Shown: positions 8,073 through 16,823, counted from the first letter of the stretch. The stretch is 64,000 nucleotides of DNA from Candidatus Poribacteria bacterium (GCA_003635315.1 PYJD01000020.1:1-64000); one strand, 5' to 3'. The notes: generated by a model not told the origin, from the sequence alone. Numbers and translations: made by a program.

Positions 8073-9080
8073 TCATTTCTTCATTGTACCCCAAGCGGTT
8101 TTCTTCTTCTCAATGGGGGTAACTGGTAGAACGGAATCATTAATCCAATCTGGATGGAAATCGTCCGATTTACCCTCTGTGAGTTTTGTAATCTTATCTG
8201 ATGTAAGGTTATATTTATATATGGTATAGGGAGTATTCTTCTTCAGTTGATTTCCGTCAACAAATTCATAGGCTGCAATGAGTACGTGGTTATTTCCCAT
8301 CCAACAAAAAGAACTTGTAATCCATCCTTTTTTTCCTTTAGGGGTTTTTAATATCCTTTTTCTCTTTGTAAACCAGTTCTGAATGATGACACTATCTGCC
8401 TTGTCTATTTCCCCTTCACCATAGAGTATGTTCTTATTATCAGGTGACCATTGTGGCGAATGGCGTGTGTTACCATCATAGGGAATAAGACTTTTCCTAT
8501 TTGCCCCATCAGAATTCATTGTAAAAATTGTACGCGATGTAAGTGCTCCATTAGGATCTGTCAGAACATAGACTATTTTTCTGCCATCAGAAGATAAGCG
8601 TGGATGATATGCTTCAATGTCTTTATACTTTGTTAATTGTGTTACTTTCTGACTACTGAGATGATACCTAAAGATATTCATTGAGGGTTCTTTTATATTA
8701 TTGTTCCCAGAAAATACGATGGTTTTGCCATTTGGAGACCAACCGGGTTGATAAACGTACGTAAAATCGGGACGACTTGTAAGTTGGCGTTCTGCACTCC
8801 CATCGTTATTCATTACAAAAATCTGTGAATTTGTAATAACAAGACTATTACCTCCCCTTCTCAATAATCTGTAGAAAGCAATTTGTGTGCCATCAGGTGA
8901 CCATACAGGTGCTTTATCCTCAAACTGATTGTTTGTTAGTCTTTGAACGTTTTTACCGTTGTCATCCATCACATAGATTTGATTTTTTCCATCTCGTTTT
9001 GATACAAATACGATTTTGGTATGAGCCAGAATTGGTAAGAATAGGAAGAGGATGAATGTGGTTAGGTAAAGTTTAAACAT
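8073..9080 (-). CDS. Exported TolB-like (PD40/WD40-like) beta-propeller protein, copy 1
   Basis: A Sec signal peptide (residues 1 to about 20, hydrophobic, ending in AHT) is followed by repeated blades with the PD40 signature, for example IYVMDDNGKNVQRLT, VWSPDGTQIAF, WSPNGKTIVFSG and WSPDNKNILYGEG. These resemble the C-terminal propeller of TolB but lack its N-terminal domain, so it is probably a periplasmic binding or scaffold propeller, not Tol-Pal TolB. A paralogue with the same start (IVFxSKR) and ending (DxxLPVxP) is at 30773-31771. No tol or pal genes are near. Confidence 0.8.
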   Translation of the reverse strand: MFKLYLTTFILFLFLPILAHTKIVFVSKRDGKNQIYVMDDNGKNVQRLTNNQFEDKAPVWSPDGTQIAFYRLLRRGGNSLVITNSQIFVMNNDGSAERQLTSRPDFTYVYQPGWSPNGKTIVFSGNNNIKEPSMNIFRYHLSSQKVTQLTKYKDIEAYHPRLSSDGRKIVYVLTDPNGALTSRTIFTMNSDGANRKSLIPYDGNTRHSPQWSPDNKNILYGEGEIDKADSVIIQNWFTKRKRILKTPKGKKGWITSSFCWMGNNHVLIAAYEFVDGNQLKKNTPYTIYKYNLTSDKITKLTEGKSDDFHPDWINDSVLPVTPIEKKKTAWGTMKK

Positions 9081-9102
9081 TGGTTTTAGTCCTTATGAAG
9101 AA

Positions 9103-9127
9103 TGGAGGTCGCTGCTTGCGACCTCCA
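9103..9127. repeat. Perfect 10-bp hairpin upstream of TolB-like gene
   Basis: TGGAGGTCGC (9103-9112) and GCGACCTCCA (9118-9127) pair with a 5-nt loop. It lies 23 bp upstream of the start codon at 9080, so it would be in the 5' leader or promoter of that gene. It is GC-rich against an AT-rich background. Confidence 0.6.
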
Positions 9128-9173
9128 GATTGTAGTTTATGGTAGTTTATATAATTAATTCCACATACTGTCT

Positions 9174-9197
9174 TGTAGGAGGGAATTCCGATTCCCG
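9174..9197 (+). repeat. Dispersed palindromic repeat, copy 2
   Basis: TGTAGGAGGGAATTCCGATT followed by CCCG, one base different from the copy at 794-817. It lies in the non-coding interval between a hairpin and an interrupted gene. Confidence 0.6.
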
Positions 9198-9317
9198 TTT
9201 GTCAAAGGGTTTGATCGCGATTCGGAGATCGAATCAACGGTATGAATGCCTTATTGGCATTCCCCGCCTACAAGTGAGGTGTGTAATTATGTCAATATTT
9301 CACCATAACTGCAATGA

Positions 9318-9854
9318 TTAGTGATCAAAGGGAATCCATGCGTAAGTACTTTTCGTATTTTCATCTACTGTTAAACGAGTGTACGCATTTAATCTATATG
9401 GTTTCTCACGCTGAATTAATCCGTTGAGGGTTAAATGGTTGGTTGTACCATACTCAAATAAGTGTGTGGTATTCGTATCTGGATCATACTTCTTAGCAGT
9501 TCCAGAACCAAAACTTTCTGTCTCTAATTATCCTGCGGGTAGATCAAGAATCTTAGTTACAAACTTATATCGGCAAGTTACATCACTATCTACTAAATAG
9601 TGATAAAAAGACGTGGTATGTCTACTCTCTGCAACCGGTGGAAAATCACCTTCTTGTTGATATACTCCAAGATCACCAACCCAAACATATCCGTATCCAT
9701 ATACTTTTTCACCATTCTCTTCAAATGTTACTGTTAAGAAATCTTCGCTTTCAGGAATAGGATCATTAGAGTGTGAAGAAATACCAAATAATAGTAGACA
9801 GAATAGACAGAAAATTGAGGCAGGTATTCTCATACCTTTAATACTGTTTTTCAT
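9318..9854 (-). pseudogene. Exported hypothetical protein interrupted by one in-frame TAA
   Basis: The gene begins at 9854 with a typical signal peptide (a KNS start, then IFCLFCLLLFGISSHS). It reads through YGYGYVWVGDLGVYQQEG to a TAA at 9528-9530. The same frame then stays open for 69 more codons (LETESFGSGTAKKYDPDTN, later AYTRLTVDENTKSTYAWIPF) to a TAA at 9318-9320. The composition is the same on both sides, so this is one gene of about 178 codons with a single nonsense change. The family is unknown. Sequencing error, recent decay or readthrough are all possible. Confidence 0.55.
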
Positions 9855-10305
9855 TAATTTCTCCTTATAGGATTTGTAGATTTTTTCTTTGAAGGTTGTA
9901 GTAATAAAAGACGATTTATTAGATGATTTTACCTTCTAAATCATACAACTTATATGAATAGAACATTATGCAAAAAAAAAAGTCAACAAATTAAAAATGT
10001 TTCTAACTTCTTCTACAAAGGAGAAATTACAATTGTCTGTTTAAACCGTGATTTAGTGAATATGATACCATATTTAATAATTTTTATCCTCTCAACAATT
10101 GTTATGTATGGGTTGAATTACTGCACCATAAGTTCAATATAGTGATTACATGTCCCCGTAGGGAATCAACGCACCATGCGTCAATGGCAGGCTGCCGGGT
10201 TGAATTGATGGTGAAATCCAACATTTCCAGTATGTACCAGTATATAAAAGGGTCTCATGTTGGGTTTCATCCTTCTCTGCCCTCCATCCTTTCATCCGAA
10301 TATTC
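9855..10305. other. Intergenic region without recognisable gene
   Basis: AT-rich, with only short random open frames on both strands. The end of the interval shows GGGAATCAACGCACCATGCG followed by a CAGGCTGCCGGGTTG segment, but nothing I can classify. Confidence 0.5.
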
Positions 10306-10419
10306 ATACCATTTCTATTGATTTTTGTTCCATTAGCAATTGTTATAAATGATGTGTTGTGTGGCACAAACTAAAAGTTTATGCTACAAAAGAGAGTCGT
10401 GATATATCAGAAATAGTAT
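10306..10419. repeat. MITE-like repeat, copy near-identical to the one at 53110
   Basis: Ends are ATACCATTTCT and AGAAATAGTAT. The interior GTTCCATTAGCAATTGTTAT and the core GCACAAACTAAAAGTTTATG are almost the same as at 53110-53223. The core forms a CACAAACT/AGTTTATG hairpin. About 114 bp, non-coding, with no transposase: the features of a miniature inverted-repeat element. Confidence 0.7.
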
Positions 10420-10471
10420 CACATTCTGCGTAAGTCCTGTTCTATTTGAGTATCAATAGAGGAATTGATGG

Positions 10472-11173
10472 TTAATCCTTATTTTGTTTAGACCCGATAA
10501 TAACAGTAAATTCTCCACGTGGTTCCGTTGAACGAAACTTCTCTAATGCCTGGGTTGTCTTACCCCGGAAAATCTCCTCATAACGTTTTGTGAGTTCACG
10601 TGCAATAACAATATCCCGATCCCCCATCACCTGAAGAACATCTTCGAGTAAACGGCAAATCCGATGAGGGGATTCAAACAAAATGATTGTTCGTTCCGCA
10701 TCAGCGAGATTTGTTAATTGACGTTTACGTTTTCCAGACTTCGGTGATAAGAAACCTTCAAAGGTAAAGTTATGGAGTGGAAGACCAGAGACAGTTGCCG
10801 CAGCGAGAATTGCGGATGCCCCAGGTATCGGTACAATAGACACATCGGCTTTGATACATTCTTGTAGCAGTGGGAATCCGGGATCCGATATAGTCGGAGT
10901 TCCAGCATCTGATACCAATGCAATGGAATCCCCATCTTTTAACCGTGCAATAAGTTTTTCAGATTTAGCATGTTGATTTCCCTCAAAATAACTGGTAACA
11001 GGTGTATTGATATCGTAATGTGTTAGGAGACGACGGGTAATACGTGTGTCTTCAGCTGCGATAAGATCTACCTCTTTTAGAATGCGGATGGCACGTAAAG
11101 TGATATCCTCTAAATTACCGATAGGTGTACTGACGAGATATAGTGTCCCGAAATCTGATTCAGTTGAATGCAT
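10472..11173 (-). CDS. rsmI: 16S rRNA 2'-O-ribose C1402 methyltransferase
   Basis: SAM-dependent tetrapyrrole-methylase-fold enzyme that 2'-O-methylates C1402 in the ribosomal P site. The hallmark motifs are present in order: LYLVSTPIGNLEDITLRA (about 11-28), IAAEDTRITRRLL (about 39-51), LVSDAGTPTISDPGF (about 84-98), IPGASAILAA, FEGFLSPKSGKR and FESPHRI. At 233 residues it is slightly shorter than the E. coli protein (about 286), ending soon after the conserved RGEFTVII strand. It stands alone on the minus strand. Confidence 0.95.
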   Translation of the reverse strand: MHSTESDFGTLYLVSTPIGNLEDITLRAIRILKEVDLIAAEDTRITRRLLTHYDINTPVTSYFEGNQHAKSEKLIARLKDGDSIALVSDAGTPTISDPGFPLLQECIKADVSIVPIPGASAILAAATVSGLPLHNFTFEGFLSPKSGKRKRQLTNLADAERTIILFESPHRICRLLEDVLQVMGDRDIVIARELTKRYEEIFRGKTTQALEKFRSTEPRGEFTVIIGSKQNKD

Positions 11174-11235
11174 TGATTGATACTAACAAGTTTTCAGAGG
11201 AATCGTTGTTTTACTTGTGTTGAAAAAGTAGTCTT

Positions 11236-11378
11236 ATTTGAACGCGTGGATATTTGTAGGTAAACCGACTTGCATAAAGAAACGGACAAAAGCCTGGGAA
11301 AGATGTTCCCGATATGGAGGACGTAATTGAATACAGTTCTCTGCTCTTGCTGCAAATTCTCTACAAACACGATCTATA
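11236..11378 (-). pseudogene. Gene-end remnant of unknown protein
   Basis: The minus strand stays open for about 47 codons with plausible protein sequence, including VCREFAARAENCIQLRPPY and SQAFVRFFMQVGLPTNIHAF, then a TAA at 11236-11238. Upstream (above 11378) the frame meets stops and there is no start. It looks like the last part of a lost gene; no family is recognised. Confidence 0.35.
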
Positions 11379-11443
11379 TCGCTGTTACGATATTATGCAA
11401 TACGATTTTTTATACAGTGTTGGGAATAAATATGGGTATGATT

Positions 11444-11689
11444 CTAAAGTTTTTTCAACAGAGAATCTAAATCGTCAACTGTAAAACTGTTTAATCGTCC
11501 GTTTCTCAGCTGCGTCATTTTGTAACGGCTGATTTCCAAACAATTCGCAGCGTCCTTTTGTGTCATTCCTTGTGCAGCAATTAGATGGTTGATTCTATAA
11601 ACCAATTTTGCTTTTGCTAACCTTTCATCAGGTGTAGGAAGTTCTAAATCTTTAAATACATTGCCTGAACTTAGAGTATAGTTTGCCAT
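11444..11689 (-). CDS. XRE/HigA-like helix-turn-helix protein (orphan antitoxin-like)
   Basis: An 81-residue protein. The C-terminal two thirds is a lambda-repressor-type HTH: IAAQGMTQKDAANCLEIS (about 37-54) then RYKMTQLRNGRLNSFTVDDL. The N-terminus (SSGNVFKDLELPTPDERLAKAKL) matches the short XRE proteins that pair with Gp49/HigB-like toxins. Such antitoxins bind their own promoter and block the toxin. Here the usual upstream toxin gene is missing: only an 18-codon ORF (11752-11696) ending in KRRLKIAQDLAKGE precedes it. It is thus an orphan that may still regulate. Confidence 0.7.
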   Translation of the reverse strand: MANYTLSSGNVFKDLELPTPDERLAKAKLVYRINHLIAAQGMTQKDAANCLEISRYKMTQLRNGRLNSFTVDDLDSLLKKL

Positions 11690-11695
11690 AAATTT

Positions 11696-11752
11696 ATTCT
11701 CCTTTTGCTAAATCTTGAGCAATTTTCAAGCGACGTTTGATAAGATCCATTT
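11696..11752 (-). CDS. 18-codon ORF upstream of the HTH gene, possible toxin tail
   Basis: ATG at 11752, AAAGGA just upstream, stop TAA five bases before the HTH start. The peptide MDLIKRRLKIAQDLAKGE resembles the C-terminal basic helix of HigB/Gp49-type toxins, whose ends carry runs of K and R. Bases above it hold in-frame stops. It is either a decayed toxin tail or a leader peptide that keeps ribosomes coupled to the HTH gene. Confidence 0.3.
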
Positions 11753-11935
11753 CTTTCCTTTAGATCTAATTATAATAGAAAATCAGTATTTGTGCAAACG
11801 ATTTCAATTTATCTACTTGACACTGTCATTTATACACAATACAATAATGAAAGGTTATTAATTCTGTTGGTGATTTGAGTCTGCATTCTCTACAATTGTA
11901 ACAACAATAGGTATAGGGTATTATCTCCGAAATTT

Positions 11936-12799
11936 GTGACGAATTATAACATCCCTCCATATCACAAGATATCTAATGTCAGGTTTCTGATAATTTCTAA
12001 CCTGATTTATATTGTATTTTCACTTCTTTACCTAACACCCCCAACATTTGGACAGACAGAATATCCATTTGAAACAGCTCGTCCCCATTATGTGGGTGCT
12101 CGTGCATTAGCAATGGGGAATGCCTTTACTGCAGTTGCAGATGATGCTACATCCGGGTTTTGGAATCCCGCTGGAATGATCCAATGGGATGGGGTTAAAC
12201 TGTTCGGTGTTATGAAACTACATGATCGTCATTTTTATAGATTTGATCCTAAAGGTATCGGTTTTAGTTGGCGGGGTAATAGTCTTTATTGGGGGAATAA
12301 AATTGCTATTGATGTTCCAAGTGGCGTACCGGATTATAACTATTACAGTATTGCTCGTAAACTGGGACCATATTTTGCTGCAGGTGGTAGTTTAAAATTT
12401 AAACGCAGACATCCTTCCGACTATTATCAATTCTTTGGGTACCATACATCCTATGACTTAGGTTTCCTGTTTAAACCTCGTCCTGAATTGAAGTTTGGCT
12501 GTCTATTGCAAAATCTTGAGGGAAGCAGGATACAATGGGTTACTATTGGTAGTGTATACCTGTATTCTTCATACTTGTTTAGTGCGGATATTGCGATTTC
12601 TACTGAGGAGGCGGAAACAGAGTATTACCTTGGTGCAGAATGGTATCCTTATTCATACTTTTCTATTCGAGTTGGAAGTTCAAACGGGGCAATAACGGGT
12701 GGTTTAGGACTAAGGATCATTGATGTATACCTTCATTATGCCCGAATTTATGAACCTCATTTTGTGTCTCATTACATATCTGCTGAATTGCATTTTTAG
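11936..12799 (+). CDS. Outer-membrane beta-barrel protein, PorV/PorQ-like
   Basis: An N-terminal signal segment (about residues 18-40) is followed by ARALAMGNAFTAVADDATSGFWNPAG, the hallmark of the UPF0164/PorV-PorQ branch of FadL-like barrels. The rest alternates polar and aromatic residues in strands, ending with a terminal aromatic (HYISAELHF), as expected for BAM-inserted barrels. Length 287 from a GTG start; an in-frame ATG is not available before the signal segment. Family members act in transport or as part of type IX-like systems; there are no such partners here. Confidence 0.7.
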   Translation: MTNYNIPPYHKISNVRFLIISNLIYIVFSLLYLTPPTFGQTEYPFETARPHYVGARALAMGNAFTAVADDATSGFWNPAGMIQWDGVKLFGVMKLHDRHFYRFDPKGIGFSWRGNSLYWGNKIAIDVPSGVPDYNYYSIARKLGPYFAAGGSLKFKRRHPSDYYQFFGYHTSYDLGFLFKPRPELKFGCLLQNLEGSRIQWVTIGSVYLYSSYLFSADIAISTEEAETEYYLGAEWYPYSYFSIRVGSSNGAITGGLGLRIIDVYLHYARIYEPHFVSHYISAELHF

Positions 12800-12870
12800 T
12801 TTGAGTTGTAGGTTATTAGTAATACTTCGACATTTTCATATCCACGTTTTTTGTTGTAAAAATAATATAA

Positions 12871-12900
12871 AACAGATATACTCATACAGACATATCTGTT
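12871..12900. repeat. 9-bp inverted repeat in the intergenic region
   Basis: AACAGATAT (12871-12879) pairs with ATATCTGTT (12892-12900) around 12 bases. It lies between a barrel protein gene and a LamG gene, about 80 bp before the latter's ATG. Confidence 0.4.
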
Positions 12901-12978
12901 ATGGTTATGGTAACAATAAAATAAACTTTGTCAGAGCACATTATCCAACTTGTAGTATATCAATAATGGAGAAACACA

Positions 12979-13776
12979 ATGAAATATAATTTACATGGGT
13001 CGCTTATAGTGTATTTCAGTCTGATTCTTTTTACTATAGTAGCGGTCAATTTCACTCATGCAGCTTTGATTGATCTGGATACAGTTGAAGTCCTCTATCT
13101 GTTTGATGAAGGAAAAGGTGAGGTAGCCGTTGATAACTCACCCAATGGACGTGATGGTGCTATTACGGGAGCTAAATATACGGAAGGTGTCTTTGGAACC
13201 GGTTTAGAGTATGATGGAGTTGATGATAATCTCGTCGTGACAGGTTATGCTGGAATTGGTGGTGCAGAACCGAGGACGGTCCTTTTCTGGTTTAAATCTT
13301 CGGGAACAAGGGATCATTCATTGGTAAAATGGGGTACAAATACAACAAGTAAGAAGTATTATGTACGGACACATCCATCAGGGGATAAGTGTTTCTTAAG
13401 GATTGAAGTGAGTGGTGGACAAAATTATGGAAATGATGACATATGTGATGGGGAATGGCACCATTGTGCATTAGTTTTTCCCGACGGAGCAGATTCTGTC
13501 AAAGATCATGATCTCTATGTTGACGGCGTACTCCAAGATAAGGTTGGGAATGATGTTGCCATGGATACAGATGGGGACATCCAAGAAATTAACATCGGAG
13601 CCCGATTAACAGGACATAAATTTCTGTTTGGTTATTTGGATGAACTTGCGATTTTCAGCACGGATTTGGATGTAGATCAAATTAATGCACTCCGAGAGGA
13701 TGGATTACAAACAGCCGCCAGTGTTGACCCGCAAGCGAAATTAGCCACAAGTTGGGCAAGGATTAAGAGATATTAG
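12979..13776 (+). CDS. Exported LamG (concanavalin A-like lectin) domain protein
   Basis: A signal peptide (about residues 10-30, ending FTHAA) leads to a single LamG_3 jelly-roll domain spanning most of the protein: VLYLFDEGKGEVAVDNSPNG, the strand GLEYDGVDD, TVLFWFKSSG, then DGEWHHCALVF, DLYVDGV and GYLDELAIFS. These folds bind carbohydrates or peptides outside the cell. The C-terminus ends ATSWARIKRY, like the common LATTWGxIK ending of related proteins in this kind of genome. GGAG lies eight to nine bases before the ATG. Confidence 0.85.
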   Translation: MKYNLHGSLIVYFSLILFTIVAVNFTHAALIDLDTVEVLYLFDEGKGEVAVDNSPNGRDGAITGAKYTEGVFGTGLEYDGVDDNLVVTGYAGIGGAEPRTVLFWFKSSGTRDHSLVKWGTNTTSKKYYVRTHPSGDKCFLRIEVSGGQNYGNDDICDGEWHHCALVFPDGADSVKDHDLYVDGVLQDKVGNDVAMDTDGDIQEINIGARLTGHKFLFGYLDELAIFSTDLDVDQINALREDGLQTAASVDPQAKLATSWARIKRY

Positions 13777-13855
13777 TCTTCCAATTTAACGTTTTTTATA
13801 CTCTTCTTCTTGAACACTAAAGAAAAGTGCATCCGAAATTACGTATAGGTAGATA

Positions 13856-13883
13856 TTGCTAATATTTATTTTTAGTGTATACT
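13856..13883 (+). promoter_or_regulatory. Candidate sigma-70 promoter for the 13970/14099 genes
   Basis: TTGCTA (13856-13861), 16 bp, TATACT (13878-13883). It lies about 90 bp before a strong ribosome site (AGGAGGT at 13953-13959). Confidence 0.35.
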
Positions 13884-13969
13884 ATTACGAGAAATAATGT
13901 ATTTTATAATGAAATGCTGTTAAGGCATTTCTTAACCAACCAAACAATAATATAGGAGGTACCGGTTCA

Positions 13970-14052
13970 TGTTAGAACTTCAAAACACCACACGTAATCT
14001 GAACATATTGCGTTCAAGACGATGGTGCCTCTGTCCATTCTCAAAACATTAA
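13970..14052 (+). CDS. 27-residue leader-like ORF
   Basis: ATG preceded by ATAGGAGGTACCGGTTC, a near-perfect ribosome site with somewhat long spacing. It encodes MLELQNTTRNLNILRSRRW and ends CLCPFSKH. The regulator gene starts 46 bp past its stop. The strong ribosome site ahead of such a short frame suggests a leader peptide or a decayed gene start; the product itself is not recognisable. Confidence 0.35.
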
Positions 14053-14098
14053 TTTGAATGGCATAGGTACCACGTCTCATCTGAGGGAGTCGTTATCT

Positions 14099-14473
14099 AT
14101 GTCGAATTTTAATCCGGATTTTTGGGAAATTCCGGTCCCACCGGAATATTTTGAGCAACTTACTACGGAAGACCACCTCTGGAATCAAGAATCATCTGAT
14201 GAAATAAAAGGACCGCGTCGGGCGAAAAGAAAAAAGGTTTTACGACAAATTCATCAGATTATTTCAAATGAACTTACAACACGTCAAAATGATTGTGTTC
14301 AACTCTATTTCTACGAAGGGAAAACGCAAGAGGAGATAGGCGTCATCCTCGGTATTTCCAGAAGAGTCGTAAGTCAGCATCTATTTGGTGTAACCCGTGA
14401 CGGGAGGAAGGTCGGCGGTGCGATAAATAAAATCCGAAAAGTGTGCCGCAAAATGGGAATACAATATCCGTAG
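14099..14473 (+). CDS. Sigma-70 region 4-like DNA-binding protein
   Basis: 124 residues from the ATG at 14099, which has GAGGGAG nine bases upstream; a TTG at 14054 in the same frame is less likely. The C-terminal half is a sigma-factor region 4 helix-turn-helix: LTTRQNDCVQLYFYEGKTQE then EIGVILGISRRVVSQHLFG. No sigma region 2 is present, so it cannot bind the -10 element and is not a complete sigma factor. It may be a regulator of the SRP (sigma region 4-like) type. The N-terminal 55 residues are acidic, with a basic RRAKRKK stretch. Confidence 0.7.
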   Translation: MSNFNPDFWEIPVPPEYFEQLTTEDHLWNQESSDEIKGPRRAKRKKVLRQIHQIISNELTTRQNDCVQLYFYEGKTQEEIGVILGISRRVVSQHLFGVTRDGRKVGGAINKIRKVCRKMGIQYP

Positions 14474-14598
14474 CTACATATCTTTACAGTAATGATGAGG
14501 AATTATCACACGATAGTTCCTCATTTTCTTTTTATTTTTTGCAGATCCAGTCATACATAAGATCACCAGAAATTAGCAGATACTACGATAGAATTCTA

Positions 14599-14764
<166 letters not shown>

Positions 14765-14892
14765 TAATGTTCGTAGGCGTCTGTTTCCCTTGGATTAACG
14801 AATTTATCCAAGAGTATCAAAATTGACAACTCATTTCACCTATGGTAATCTGAAGAGCGAAAACTCGACAAAATTTGTAATGAGGAAGAAAA

Positions 14893-16479
14893 TTGAAACG
14901 ATTTGGTACACAAGGACCTGTCCATCCAGATAGGAATTATATTGTCACTCGAACAGAGGAGATTAACGACTTCATTGGTCGTGTTCAAGAAGGACGATAT
15001 ATTGTCGTCTTTGCCCCACGTCAGACTGGTAAGACGACTTTCTTTAGATGGTCTCTTGATAAGATAACATCTCAAGATAATTCTTATGTTACTATACGAT
15101 TAGATTTTCAGGTCATGCGGGATGCATCATCTACTGAATTCTACCGGCGTCTACAATATATGATGTACAAGGAGATGGAACATTCATTTCAAAAGAATGG
15201 TTTTAATCCTGAAAAAGAAGTAATAGAATTCATTAAGAACATAGAATTAACGGATTCATTTTCTTTGATTACTTTTTGGCAAAGGCTTTCAGATATTCTA
15301 ATAAATACAAAGCTTGTAATCATTATAGACGAATTTGATGGTATTCCAACGGAAGTTGTAAGTGATTTTCTATACGCACTCCGTCATATTTATCTGTCTG
15401 ATGAACCAAGGTTTCCACACAGTGTTGGAATTATTGGTGTGAAGAATATTACACTACTCAATTTTGACCGTTCAATTTCTCCATTCAAAGTTCAAGATGA
15501 ATTCTATCTTCCAAACTTTAACCTTGAACAGGTACAGGATCTACTTCAACAATATACCGATGAGGTTGGACAGTCATTTGATCCAATTGTAGTAGAATCT
15601 ATTCACAAACAAACTGATGGTCAACCATTTTTGGTGAATAGATTCGCACAAATACTGACTGAAGAATTAGAAATCTTAAAAACTGAAACGATCTCAAATC
15701 AACATTTTCTTCAAGCACACACGCAGCTACTTCATGAGAGAAATACCAACATTGAACATTTGACAACGAATGTTCGTCGAAATCCAAAATTCGAGAGTAT
15801 ATTGATGAAGATAACGGCTTCAGAGGATAGTGTTCCATTCAACCTAAGGGATGAACTAATAAGTGAACTTTCGACGTATGGCGTCATTCGTAAAGGTACA
15901 GACGGTATGTGTGAAATAGCGAATCCTATTTATCTTTACACCATATTGCAGACATTCAAGCCAACTGTAAACGGTTTAGAACAACAATACCTACCTGAGG
16001 ACACAAATAACGGGTTTCTTGACTATCTGAATTCAGAGGGACATATCCAAATGGGTAGGTTATTGGATAATTTTCGTGATTTTATTGCCCGCGCTGGATA
16101 TAAGATTTTAGAAGTGCCTGATACTCCTCAAGAATCTGTGGGTCGTCATCTATTACTTTCATACCTTGAACAGTTTGTCAAGTTAGTCGGTGGTTTCATG
16201 CACATTGAAGTACAAACAGGACGCGGTAGGCTGGATTTATTAATTACGCACAATCAACGTAAATATATCGTCGAAACCAAGGTATGGAGAGGGGAAGCAA
16301 GATATGATGCTGGTAAGAGACAACTTGCTTCGTATCTCAAAACCGAAGATGCTACTGAAGGATATTATGTTGTCTTTGATCACCGAACAAACCCCGATCC
16401 TCGTTCTGAAACTGATGAACTTGATGGCTATCTTATTAGAAGTTATGTTATTCCAGTTATACAGCAGCAGCCATCTTAA
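14893..16479 (+). CDS. AAA-like ATPase fused to PD-(D/E)XK nuclease domain
   Basis: 528 residues from a TTG start with GAGGAAG five bases upstream; the nearby ATG at 14880 is out of frame. The N-terminal AAA-like P-loop domain has Walker A APRQTGKTT at 41-49 and Walker B LVIIIDEFD at 141-149. A winged-helix-like middle follows (about 270-350). The C-terminal domain (about 410-520) has GRLDLLI then YIVETKVW, the D...ExK pattern of PD-(D/E)XK nucleases, with Glu461 and Lys463. Such fusions are often multicopy in bacteria; defence or mobile-element control is possible but not shown. No partner gene is adjacent. Confidence 0.8.
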   Translation: MKRFGTQGPVHPDRNYIVTRTEEINDFIGRVQEGRYIVVFAPRQTGKTTFFRWSLDKITSQDNSYVTIRLDFQVMRDASSTEFYRRLQYMMYKEMEHSFQKNGFNPEKEVIEFIKNIELTDSFSLITFWQRLSDILINTKLVIIIDEFDGIPTEVVSDFLYALRHIYLSDEPRFPHSVGIIGVKNITLLNFDRSISPFKVQDEFYLPNFNLEQVQDLLQQYTDEVGQSFDPIVVESIHKQTDGQPFLVNRFAQILTEELEILKTETISNQHFLQAHTQLLHERNTNIEHLTTNVRRNPKFESILMKITASEDSVPFNLRDELISELSTYGVIRKGTDGMCEIANPIYLYTILQTFKPTVNGLEQQYLPEDTNNGFLDYLNSEGHIQMGRLLDNFRDFIARAGYKILEVPDTPQESVGRHLLLSYLEQFVKLVGGFMHIEVQTGRGRLDLLITHNQRKYIVETKVWRGEARYDAGKRQLASYLKTEDATEGYYVVFDHRTNPDPRSETDELDGYLIRSYVIPVIQQQPS

Positions 16480-16823
16480 TATACTTTCCATCCACTAAGG
16501 ACACCTGCCCGATTTAGCCCATCAACTCATCCTTACCTATAGACTTTAAATTAACCATTCAGAAATATTTTCGTTAAATACACCACATACTTTTATAAAT
16601 TACGGGATTTATTTATGCACCATCCGATGTCTGGTCGTGGTGGATCTTCTAAGCTGATGTAACGGAATAGTCGGGAAATGGAGTTCCTCCTACAGATAAA
16701 ATTGATGATGATTCAAGGGTCGATATGTGTATAATAATTTCATAATTCACTATAAGTCGTATCTGTGATATTCTAATGAACGTAACTTATATGAACCTAA
16801 GATATTAAATATAGGAGTATCCA
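16480..16823. other. Intergenic region holding only a dispersed repeat
   Basis: No open frame or RNA gene is recognised. The inverted third copy of the TGTAGGAGG repeat lies at 16672-16694, and GGAGT at 16814-16818 is the ribosome site of the next gene. Confidence 0.5.
16672..16694 (-). repeat. Dispersed palindromic repeat, copy 3 (inverted)
   Basis: On the minus strand it reads TGTAGGAGGAACTCCATTTC then CCG, with single-base gaps relative to copies at 794 and 9174. Confidence 0.5.

Noticed and set aside
9139-9321. 60-codon plus-strand open frame
   Set aside because: It is made of the dispersed TGTAGGAGG repeat and flanks, has no ribosome site and no family resemblance.
10146-10367. 73-codon minus-strand open frame
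   Set aside because: Its first part is the MITE-like repeat at 10306 and the rest shows no protein-like conservation.
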